22,161 nt of DNA, taken from CAKSQF01 sp964569225 (GTDB lineage: Bacteria; Bacillota; Clostridia; Oscillospirales; CAG-272). The notes under the pieces were generated by a model. It did not search any database, was not told where the DNA came from, and saw only the letters and a program-made list of their open reading frames with translations. The stretch lies in NCBI GenBank assembly GCA_964569225.1, contig CAZMTU010000028.1:1-22161 (forward strand). The letters run 5' to 3'. Positions 1-7,700 of this stretch are shown here, one piece after another. The translations under genes were made by a program, and so were the position numbers. The first letter of the stretch is position 1, and every line of letters starts with the position of its first letter.

Positions 1-655
1 CGGCAAAGCGTAGAGAATTTTCCACCGGCACCGCATCGTCATCGGCAGTATGCCAGATAAAGCACGGCGGCATGTCCTCGCGCACCGCGTTTTCACCGGA
101 CAGCTCAGCCGCCAGTTTCGGATCAAAATCCCGTCCCAAAAGCGCGTAGGTACTGCCCATGTGAGTAATCTCACTGCCAAGCGAGATCACCGGATAACAA
201 AGGACCCCTAGATCGGGACGACAGGAAATACGGTCGATCTCATCCCCAGTATCCACTCCGCCGTCAAAGCGGGTACATGCCGTCATCGCTAAATGCCCGC
301 CGGCAGAAAAGCCCAGCACAGCAATGCGGTCAGACGCATAACCGCCCGCTTCCGCTAAACGCCGTACCACTCTCACTGCCCTGTTCACATCAGTCTGCAT
401 CACAGGATGCCGGTAAGGTGACAGCCGATAACGCAGAACATAGGCATAATAACCCGCTTCATTGAGGCGACCGGCAACTTGTATTCCCTCGTGATCCTCC
501 GCCCGGCCTTCATAAGCACCTCCGGGGATAACAATCACGCATCCCTTGGCAGCTCCGTCTGAGTTTTGCGGCGGATAAACCACCAGTTCAGGGCTGTCCT
601 GCCCAATGGATGGGTCAAAAAAAAGAGCTTTTTCCCACAATTTAATAATTTTCAT
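1..655 (-). CDS. alpha/beta hydrolase, xylan-esterase-like (3' end cut by window edge)
   Basis: Translating the minus strand from the ATG at 655 gives 218 residues open to the window edge. The start (MKIIKLWEKALFFDPSIGQ) resembles secreted or cytosolic carbohydrate-esterase-like alpha/beta hydrolases. Visible features are the oxyanion-hole segment IPGGAY (about 43-48), the nucleophile elbow GFSAGGH with Ser117, and HTADDDAVP (202-210), which should hold the catalytic Asp. The catalytic His lies beyond the window, so the reading frame is incomplete here. An in-frame ATG at 667 is an alternative start; a weak GGAAAG lies upstream of both. Members usually cleave acetyl or other small esters, often on plant-polysaccharide oligomers, but the substrate cannot be read from sequence. 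The gene is co-oriented with the HAD gene across a 189-nt gap in which I see no convincing terminator; a weak hairpin lies near 752-773. Family assignment is solid, substrate is inference. Confidence 0.85.
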   Translation of the reverse strand, partial: MKIIKLWEKALFFDPSIGQDSPELVVYPPQNSDGAAKGCVIVIPGGAYEGRAEDHEGIQVAGRLNEAGYYAYVLRYRLSPYRHPVMQTDVNRAVRVVRRLAEAGGYASDRIAVLGFSAGGHLAMTACTRFDGGVDTGDEIDRISCRPDLGVLCYPVISLGSEITHMGSTYALLGRDFDPKLAAELSGENAVREDMPPCFIWHTADDDAVPVENSLRFA

Positions 656-844
656 ACTTAAAGCCATATCTTTCCGCCATATAACAATAGCTTTTACAAT
701 TTATATAACGAATACGTGTTATTTAGATACAAAAGCGAGCCCTGTAGGTTTATCCCTCAAATCTATTTGGGATTCATCTAACCTTGTTTTCCAAACCGAT
801 CAAATGCCTTGTCAATTACATTTACCGTAAACTGCCCACTTTCA

Positions 845-1501
845 TTACTTTCCAAATGCCGTTTCAATCAAAGGCAAAAGCTGTTCCGGATTTTCAGCTG
901 CCACTGCCTTACGTGCTATCTTCCCAAAACCGTAAGCGGCGTAAACGAACCCTATGCCCGCCTGATCCGCTGCCTCCAGATCGCCCTGCGTATCTCCTAC
1001 GTAGAGAGCATCTGCCCGCTCAATCCCGGCACGGTCCAACACCAGACCGATATTATCCCCTTTAGGAAGTCCGGTGCGCCCCGCCATTTCGATATCATCC
1101 ACATAGTTCCACAAATCATAATAATCCAGAAAAGCCTGCACATAGCCATCCTGACTGTTGCTCACCACCGCCACAAAATAGCGCTCATGCAAAGCAGAAA
1201 GCAATGCCGGTACCCCATCATACAAAATAGCCCCGCTCTGCTTCAGAACCTCTGTTTCCGCATCAAAGCAACGATAGAGCATTTCAAGCGCAGCTCTCGG
1301 CTCCAGCATCGGGAACATTCTTGCCGACATCACTTCGGGCGTCAGCCCCATATAACTGCCGATTTCCTCCAGCGTAACCGGTGCCCGCAATCCCGGATAA
1401 GCATCCAAAACGGCGTTCCAAGCCGGCAGGATCTGCCTGCTGGAATCCCATAGCGTTCCATCTAAATCAAAAAGTACGCCGTTCTTTTTCGCTTTTGTCA
1501 T
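845..1501 (-). CDS. HAD-superfamily hydrolase, phosphoglycolate-phosphatase-like
   Basis: The product has 218 residues, a normal length for a HAD subfamily I enzyme with a helical cap. Motif I is FDLDGTLWD (11-19), with Asp12 as the expected nucleophile and Asp14 as the general acid/base. Motif II is the Ser in VVSNSQDG, motif III is the Lys in GLPKGDN, and motif IV is GDTQGDLEAA, which supplies the Mg-binding acidic pair. These enzymes remove phosphate from small metabolites such as phosphoglycolate, sugar phosphates or nucleotides, probably in the cytosol; this one's substrate is unknown. The ATG at 1501 is well supported by GGAGGG (plus-strand CCCTCC at 1506-1511), 4 nt from the start codon. 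The gene is divergent from glyA and has its own promoter at 1540-1568. Confidence 0.88.
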   Translation of the reverse strand: MTKAKKNGVLFDLDGTLWDSSRQILPAWNAVLDAYPGLRAPVTLEEIGSYMGLTPEVMSARMFPMLEPRAALEMLYRCFDAETEVLKQSGAILYDGVPALLSALHERYFVAVVSNSQDGYVQAFLDYYDLWNYVDDIEMAGRTGLPKGDNIGLVLDRAGIERADALYVGDTQGDLEAADQAGIGFVYAAYGFGKIARKAVAAENPEQLLPLIETAFGK

Positions 1502-1539
1502 AACACCCTCCGCATAATCATATATCCTTTTCTTCCTTA

Positions 1540-1568
1540 ACTATAGCATAAATCCCTCAAAAAATCAA
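1540..1568 (-). promoter_or_regulatory. sigma-A-type promoter of the HAD hydrolase gene
   Basis: On the minus strand TTGATT (1563-1568) and TATAGT (1540-1545) are separated by exactly 17 bp. The -10 box is preceded by TGC, giving an extended -10 form. The box lies about 40 nt upstream of the ATG at 1501, so the leader is short. Assignment is from consensus match only. Confidence 0.6.
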
Positions 1569-1592
1569 GGCGGAATTTTATATCCTTGCGGT

Positions 1593-1616
1593 CTTGAGCG
1601 GATAACAATTGTCAAG
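1593..1616. promoter_or_regulatory. operator-like inverted repeat resembling the lac operator
   Basis: The outer arms CTTGA (1593-1597) and TCAAG (1612-1616) are perfect inverted repeats. The core GAGCGGATAACAATT (1596-1610) is identical over 15 bases to the E. coli lac operator O1. The flanks differ from vector or lac DNA. The site is in the divergent HAD/glyA intergenic region, 25 bp upstream of the HAD -35 box and about 108 bp upstream of the glyA -35 box. A LacI-family binding site is an inference; no LacI-type regulator is encoded in the window. Confidence 0.35.
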
Positions 1617-1723
1617 CCTTATACATAATTGAAAGAAATAATGCCATACTCCCCTTATCAGCCGGTAATTCAAAAAAATTCAATCAAAATCAAAATATTC
1701 CGAAAATATTTTTCAAATCCCCC

Positions 1724-1752
1724 TTTACAAAACAACTTTTTTATTTTATAAT
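1724..1752 (+). promoter_or_regulatory. sigma-A-type promoter of glyA
   Basis: TTTACA (1724-1729) and a perfect TATAAT (1747-1752) are 17 bp apart. The leader to the ATG at 1789 is only about 30 nt, too short for a riboswitch. An AT-rich inverted repeat (AAAATATT at 1692-1699 and AATATTTT at 1705-1712) lies just upstream of the -35 box. Confidence 0.75.
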
Positions 1753-1788
1753 AAAACGAATGAATTAATTACCGACAGGAGAATGAAA

Positions 1789-3039
1789 ATGGTTTACGAA
1801 AATATGGATTTTCTCGCAAAATACGATCCCGCGGTAGCGGACGCCATTGCCCGTGAGCTTATCCGCCAGCAGGACGGCATTGAACTGATCGCTTCCGAAA
1901 ACTGCGTTTCCGAGGCAGTCATGGCCGCCAATGCCAGTGTACTGACCAACAAATATGCAGAGGGCTATCCCGGCAAGCGTTACTATGGCGGCTGTCAGGC
2001 AGTAGATATTGTTGAAAATATTGCACGTGACCGTGCAAAAGAACTATTTGGCGCGGAGCATGCCAATGTTCAACCGCATTCGGGCGCACAAGCGAACACT
2101 GCCGTCTATATAGCGCTGCTTCATCCCGGCGACACTGTTATGGGCATGAATCTTGCCCACGGCGGTCATTTAACTCATGGCTCACCCGTCAACCTATCAG
2201 GTATTCTATACAACTTCGTGCCTTATGGAGTAGAGGAAGAAACCGGCCGCATTGATTACGATAAAGTAGAAGCCATCGCGTTGGAGTGCCATCCTAAGCT
2301 GATCGTTGCCGGCACATCCGCGTATCCTCGAATCATTGACTTTGAACGCTTCGCATATATTGCCCGCAAAGCGGGTGCACTGCTCATGGTGGACATGGCA
2401 CACATTGCGGGACTTGTGGCAGGCGGGCAGCATCCTTCCCCCGTTCCCTATGCTGACATCGTAACCACTACCACCCACAAGACGCTGAGAGGTCCGAGAG
2501 GCGGCATGATCCTTTGCAAAGAGGAATTTGCCAAGGCCATCGACAAAGCAATCTTCCCCGGTACTCAGGGCGGTCCTCTGATGCACACCATTGCCGCTAA
2601 AGCGGTCTGCTTGGGCGAGGCGATGAAGCCTGAATTCAAGGCATACGCCGAACAGGTAGTCAAAAATGCCAAGAAATTCGCATGGGGCCTCAATGCGCAG
2701 GGCTTTAATATGGTATCCGGCGGAACTGACAACCACTTAATCCTACTGGATCTTCGGAATTTTGGTATTACCGGCAAGGAATTTGAACGTCGGCTGGACC
2801 TTTGCCACATCACTGCCAACAAAAACGGCATTCCCAACGATCCGGAAAAACCGTTTGTCACCAGCGGTTTGCGGCTGGGCACACCTGCCGCAACTACCCG
2901 CGGACTGAAGGAAGACGATTTTGTTACACTATCCCGACTGCTTCGGCTTTGCACTGCCGAAACCTTTGAAGAAAAAGCCGATTATATCCGCAGCGAAGTA
3001 AAACTGATTTGCGAAAAATATCCGCTGTATCAAAAATAA
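1789..3039 (+). CDS. glyA: serine hydroxymethyltransferase
   Basis: This pyridoxal-phosphate enzyme interconverts serine plus tetrahydrofolate with glycine plus 5,10-methylenetetrahydrofolate, the main entry of one-carbon units. The 416-residue product is of normal family length. Visible signatures are ELIASEN near residue 32, NKYAEGYPGKRYYGG (about 54-68), the PLP pocket stretch MVDMAHIAGLVA (about 200-211) and THKTLRGPRGG, whose Lys231 should form the Schiff base. An in-frame ATG also exists at 1783, but AGGAG at 1777-1781 is only 1 nt from it and 7 nt from the ATG at 1789, so I chose 1789. The gene is monocistronic, between its own promoter and a strong bidirectional terminator. Confidence 0.97.
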   Translation: MVYENMDFLAKYDPAVADAIARELIRQQDGIELIASENCVSEAVMAANASVLTNKYAEGYPGKRYYGGCQAVDIVENIARDRAKELFGAEHANVQPHSGAQANTAVYIALLHPGDTVMGMNLAHGGHLTHGSPVNLSGILYNFVPYGVEEETGRIDYDKVEAIALECHPKLIVAGTSAYPRIIDFERFAYIARKAGALLMVDMAHIAGLVAGGQHPSPVPYADIVTTTTHKTLRGPRGGMILCKEEFAKAIDKAIFPGTQGGPLMHTIAAKAVCLGEAMKPEFKAYAEQVVKNAKKFAWGLNAQGFNMVSGGTDNHLILLDLRNFGITGKEFERRLDLCHITANKNGIPNDPEKPFVTSGLRLGTPAATTRGLKEDDFVTLSRLLRLCTAETFEEKADYIRSEVKLICEKYPLYQK

Positions 3040-3061
3040 TTAACATAGAAATGAATTGATT

Positions 3062-3107
3062 AAAAAAAGCTGAAGCAAAATGAACATTTTGCTTCAGCCT
3101 CTTTTTT
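3062..3107. terminator. bidirectional intrinsic terminator between glyA and the membrane-protein gene
   Basis: A perfect 13-bp stem (GCTGAAGCAAAAT, 3069-3081, with ATTTTGCTTCAGC, 3086-3098) closes a GAAC loop. It is flanked by an A tract at 3062-3068 and a T tract at 3102-3107, so it can end glyA on the plus strand and the convergent membrane-protein transcript on the minus strand. Confidence 0.9.
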
Positions 3108-3115
3108 AGAATTCA

Positions 3116-3796
3116 TTAATTCTGCTCATCCTGATCGTTCCGGTCATCGGTCGTGTTTTCATTGGTTGGTATTTCAGCGAAATCGATTGGAGAAGCGGTT
3201 GACGAAGGCACGGGTTCCCCATTGATTACCGTATATGTTCCCTCTACAGGAGCGGCCTCATCAGGCGGCAGCTTTTTTAACTTGGAATTTGCCACAATTG
3301 CACTGACTAAGTAATACATAACCCATACATGGAAAACAACATCCAGAATAGCAGAAATATCAAAGTTAATCAGCAAAGCCAGACAGTCGATTGCAAAATA
3401 AACGGCTACTACCACCATAGCGGCAGGATGCTTTTTAGAGCAAAGCCAACAAATAAAGTAAACCGACAGCAGCACAATTGCAATAACCAAACCAATTGCC
3501 AGAAATATTCCTGCTCCTATATTTGATAAAGTTTCTACTGCTTCAGGTGCGTAATCTGAGATATTCTGTGCGGAACCATCGGCTATTGCAGCGTATTCTG
3601 CGCCTACCGCAAAGAAAAGCAGCGGTAAAAAAGCAGAAAAAAGAAAATATGTACCATTAAAATAATAAGTTGCTAACGAAATCAATGTAAATAGAATAAC
3701 CAACAGCAAATTGACCCGGCAAGTGTTATACTTTTGCATCAACTGCTGTCTGGGACTGACGGCAGCCGCTTTGGCTTGCGTTTGACCAAATTTCAT
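3116..3796 (-). CDS. five-helix membrane protein of unknown function
   Basis: The 226-residue product has a polar N-terminus, then five hydrophobic segments at roughly 28-46, 50-66, 94-116, 124-144 and 148-168. A polar C-terminal tail of about 55 residues follows, rich in Pro early and in Asp/Asn/Glu at its end. I see no enzymatic motif or transporter signature. The early segment QKYNTCRVNLLLVILFTLIS and the later VFHVWVMYYLVSAIVA recall a family of uncharacterised membrane proteins of gut Clostridia; this is recollection, not a search. The ATG at 3796 has AGGAAG (complement of 3804-3809) 7 nt upstream, better than a TTG further out. It lies 46 nt downstream of the BlaI-type repressor on the same strand, so the two may be co-transcribed. 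Confidence 0.75.
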   Translation of the reverse strand: MKFGQTQAKAAAVSPRQQLMQKYNTCRVNLLLVILFTLISLATYYFNGTYFLFSAFLPLLFFAVGAEYAAIADGSAQNISDYAPEAVETLSNIGAGIFLAIGLVIAIVLLSVYFICWLCSKKHPAAMVVVAVYFAIDCLALLINFDISAILDVVFHVWVMYYLVSAIVANSKLKKLPPDEAAPVEGTYTVINGEPVPSSTASPIDFAEIPTNENTTDDRNDQDEQN

Positions 3797-3842
3797 AGGA
3801 ATACTTCCTTTCAAAAATAACTTGCCCGAAGACTCACGGTCA

Positions 3843-4190
3843 TCAGGACTTGACGTCTGCTTCCAAAGAATCAGTGAAGTTGACCGAGAGATTTAAGCGC
3901 TTTAAAGCAGCTTCCATCTTTTCATATCGGCCGCCGAAGCAACGATCGCAAACCTCAGACAGTTCCGCGGCATCTGCCTCCTCCTTTAACAAAATCGGTT
4001 CAACAATCTTGCCATTTTTGACCACATATCCCCGATCTATGAGCCTTTTCAGCACAGTATAGGAGGTTGTGCGCTGCCACTTCAGCCGTCCGGCTGCCAA
4101 TGCAGCCAGACGTCCTGCCGACAGAGGCGCCATTTCCCATATAATTTCCATAAACCGGTATTCCATAGGGAAAAGCTTCCCGCCGTCCAT
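3843..4190 (-). CDS. BlaI/MecI/CopY-family transcriptional repressor
   Basis: The 115-residue product is a winged-helix DNA-binding protein. FMEIIWE (13-19) and the recognition-helix region QRTTSYTVLKRLIDRGYV (39-56) match the penicillinase-repressor family, followed by a wing and a short C-terminal dimerisation helix with two Cys residues (81, 84). Relatives repress beta-lactamase or copper genes, or respond to antibiotics, and are released by cleavage by a membrane protease (BlaR1/MecR1) or by metal binding. No such sensor, beta-lactamase or copper pump is in the window, so the inducer is unknown. Start at the ATG at 4190, with GGGAGGA 6 nt upstream; an upstream GTG (4211) is less likely. 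The promoter carries a palindrome between -35 and -10, which suggests autorepression. Confidence 0.85.
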   Translation of the reverse strand: MDGGKLFPMEYRFMEIIWEMAPLSAGRLAALAAGRLKWQRTTSYTVLKRLIDRGYVVKNGKIVEPILLKEEADAAELSEVCDRCFGGRYEKMEAALKRLNLSVNFTDSLEADVKS

Positions 4191-4225
4191 TCTGTTTCCT
4201 CCCCAAACCACCGATACTTTTGTTT

Positions 4226-4254
4226 ATTTTAACATATACAGAGTATTTTGTCAA
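4226..4254 (-). promoter_or_regulatory. promoter with embedded operator for the BlaI-type repressor
   Basis: TTGACA (4249-4254) and TAAAAT (4226-4231) are 17 bp apart on the minus strand. The spacer holds the 11-bp palindrome ATAC-N3-GTAT (4236-4246). BlaI/CopY relatives bind dyads with TAC/GTA half-sites, so autoregulation at this site is plausible but inferred. Confidence 0.65.
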
Positions 4255-4317
4255 TAGAGCAAAACAAACTCACACGGAAATTAATTTCAAAAAGTGAAAA
4301 AAGTGATAAAATAGAGT

Positions 4318-4595
4318 AGAAATAAAGGAATCATTGAGTACTTCGAAGAAGTGGAAACGGAAAAAGAATATAAGGGATATTTTTACAAAGTATGGGCAGC
4401 GGAGAGCATTGCAGTATTGGGAACCTATGCGAACTAAAAAATGTGGGACAGATCTACCAATAGGCAAAAAGTGAGCGAGCGCGTGAATTGTTGAAGGAGA
4501 AATTCGGAATAGCTCACATTCCATACTACTATTGACTGTTGGTTCTGCTGAAAATGCTCAAATCCGAGACTCTGAACAAACGCATGATGAAATAA
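4318..4595 (+). pseudogene. decayed ISAs1-like transposase, N-terminal remnant
   Basis: Read in two plus-strand frames the stretch gives IIEYFEEVETEKEYKGYFYK... (frame of 4330) then LKNVGQIYQ-stop-AKSERARELLKEKFGIAHIP (frame of 4434) and LLVLLKMLKSETLNKRMMK. This matches my recollection of the N-terminal DDE_Tnp_1-associated domain of ISAs1/H-repeat transposases. The frame is broken near 4432, and there are stops at 4461-4463 (TAG) and 4533-4535 (TGA), each where the family usually has Trp (TGG). The reading ends at TAA 4593. The DDE catalytic domain is absent, so it cannot move. No terminal inverted repeats were found. It lies just beyond the 3' end of polC, where many Firmicutes have other conserved genes. 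Confidence 0.65.
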
Positions 4596-4702
4596 AATGA
4601 TCCTATCAATCAAATATTCGTACGATATAAGCAAAGCGTTTCAGATACCTGTTAGACGTTCTCTGAGTTCATCGCCCAAAATGTTCTACCGGTAATCATT
4701 TT

Positions 4703-7700
4703 CTAAAACAGCGAAATCTGATTAGTTTCGGAAAGTCCGTCCAACACATGATTTTCATCTAATAGCTGCATGATCGACTTGGACAATCCTGCGCGGAGCT
4801 GTAGTTCCTCACGAGAGAAAAATTCCCCCTCCTGACGCGCCTGTATAATTTTTTCGGCCGCTGCGTCCCCCAAACCGGGCAGCGAGCTAAAGGGCACACG
4901 TACCCTTCCGTTTTCCGGAAGAAATTCCTTCGCGCCTGACTTATATAAGTCTATAGGCAAATATTTGATCCCCCGCGCCATGCTCTCATCCACCAATTGA
5001 AGTGCTGTAAGCGTATCGGCATCCTTGGCAGTAGCGGTTTTGGCAAGGGTTTTCTTGTCGATCTCCTCCATTTCTTTTTTTACAGCCGAGCGGCCTTTCA
5101 GCACAATGGTCGCATCAAATCCGCCGGGTGCCACTGTAAAATAAGCGCAATAGAATACCAACGGTCTATGTACCTTGAACCATCCCAGCCGGATCGCCGA
5201 CATATTGTAAGCAGCCGCATGAGCTTTCGGAAACATGTACTTAATTTTTTTACAAGAGCCAATATACCAATCCGGAACATTATGCTCCCGCATTTCTGCC
5301 TCCCATTCAGGCGTAAGACCCTTGCCCTTCCGCACACTTTCCATAATTTTGAAAGAGTGCGCGTTATCCACTCCATATCGAATAAGCGTTAGCATGATGG
5401 AGTCACGGGTTCCCACCACCTCAGAAATGGTACAGATGCCTTCGGCGATCAGATCCTGCGCATTACCTGTCCAGACGTCGGTTCCGTGAGACAGACCGGA
5501 TATTTGCAGAAGATCAGCAAAAGTGTGCGGCTTAGCTTCCTCCAGCATCTTCTGCACAAAACGGGTACCGAATTCAGGCAATCCCCATGTACCGACATTA
5601 CAGTCGATATCTCCCGGCTTTAATCCCAACGGCTTCACCGATAAAAACAGATCGTACACCTCCGGATCGTTCATAGGCACATCCATGACACTCAATCCGC
5701 TGTACTTTTCCAGCCACTTATATTTTGTCGGCATATCGTGTCCCAGCTCGTCCAGTTTAAGGATAGTATCGTGAAGGTATGAGAAAGCGAAGTGTGTAGT
5801 CACAATATCAGAATTAGGATCATCGGCGGGGTGCTGTACCGGCGTAAAATCGTATACACTGTATTCCTTTGGAATAACCACGATCCCACCGGGATGCTGA
5901 CCGGTAGTGCGCTTTACTCCGACACAGCCGTTCACCAGCCGGTTGATCTCCGCACGATTGACCGTAATGTGCTTCTCGTCCAAATATTTCATCACATAGC
6001 CGTAAGCAGTTTTGGATGCCAATGTACCCAGTGTACCCGCCCGGAACACGTTTTCCGCGCCGAAAAGCTCTTCAGTATATTTATGCACTCTGCCCTGTAC
6101 TTCACCGGAAAAATTCAGATCAATATCAGGCGATTTGTCTCCGTAAAAGCCCAAAAATGTTTCAAAGGGGATATCGTGCCCGTCCGGAATCATTCGGGTA
6201 CCGCAATGAGGACAGTTTTTCTCAGGCAAATCAAAGCCTGACCCCACACTTCCGTCGGTGATAAATTCATTGTACTTGCAATTCGGGCAGCGATAGTGAG
6301 GCGGCAGCGGATTCACCTCGGAAATGCCTGCCATGGTTGCTACGAAAGAGGACCCTACCGATCCGCGGGAGCCTACCAAATAGCCTTGAGACTCAGAATA
6401 CCATACCAATTTCTGAGCAATCATGTACAGCACTGCAAAACCGTTTTCAATAATGGATTTCAGCTCTTTACTTAGCCGCTTCTCTACCAGTTCTGGAATT
6501 TTTCCCTCAAATCCGTACCAGTCTGCCGCCCGATCCCAGCATAACCGCTGCAAATCCTCTTCCGCCCCATCCATTTTCGGGGTATAGGAACCGTCTGGGA
6601 TAGGTTTGATCTTTTCAATCTGAGCCGCAATAGCACGGGTATTGGTAACCACTACTTCATAAGCCTTTTCTTTGCCCAAATAAGAGAATTCCTCCAGCAT
6701 TTCCTCGGTGGTGCGCAAGTAAAGCCCTACATCCTTATCGCCGTCTGAAAATTTCATCCCTTTTAAAAGAATTTTCCGGTAAATTTCATCCTCAGGATTT
6801 AGAAAATGCGAGTCGCAGGTAGCGCAGACTGGTTTATGCAGCTTTTCACCCAGAGCGACGACCTTCCGGTTCAGTTCCCGCAGTCCTTCATCGTCGGCAA
6901 CCGTCCCGTTTGCCACTAAGAATCGATTATTGCAGATAGGCTGAATCTCTAAATAGTCATAAAAAGAAGCAATTTCTTCAATTTCCGCCTGCGGCTTTCC
7001 CTGTACGATAGCGGAGAATAATTCCCCTGCTTCGCAGGCGGAACCGATAATTAAGCCATCCCTCATGCTTGTCAGCGCTGAACGTGGAATTCTCGGCACC
7101 CGATGGAAATAATCAAGATAGCTTTTAGACACCAGCTTGTAAAGATTTTTCAGCCCCACCATATCCTTTGCAAAAATAATCATATGGTAAGGCTTCAGCC
7201 GCAGAGGATTCGCCTTATCCGCCATAGCAATACTCATTTCATCTAAGGTATGAATGCCTTCTTCCCGAAGCTTGTCGCACATTTTAAAGAAAATATAGGA
7301 CAGCATTTCAGCATCGTCACTGGCTCTATGATGATTAAAATCGCCCAATCCAAAGTAATCGGCAAGGCTATCCAGCTTATGTTTTTTCAGTTCCGGATTC
7401 ACATAATGAGAAAGCGCCACTGTATCCAAATAAGCATTGGGGAAAGGGATATGATTATCCTCACAGCATTTACGGATAAAACCGGTATCAAAGGAAGCAT
7501 TGTGCGCGATCAGCAGCCGATCGCCCGCAAAAGCGAGAAACGCCTCTACCGCTTCCTTCTGTGAGGGCGCGCCAGCCACCATTTCATCGGTTATACCGGT
7601 AAGCTCAGTAATATTTTCTGGAATATGCCCCTCCGGATCGGCGAAGGTGTTGAAGGTATCCAGCACTTTCCCGCCCTTTACCAGCACAGCGCCAATCTCG

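Noticed and set aside
2206..2954. Long minus-strand open frames inside glyA
   Set aside because: They are antisense to a clearly conserved gene, have no ribosome sites, and their translations look like shadow sequence.
4461..4535. Variant genetic code (stop codons read as Trp)
   Set aside because: TGA and TAG serve as ordinary stops in the intact genes here, and Trp is coded by TGG; the stops are confined to a frameshifted remnant.
4434..4634. Minus-strand 66-codon frame over the transposase remnant
   Set aside because: It is antisense to the recognisable ISAs1-like remnant and lacks a ribosome site.
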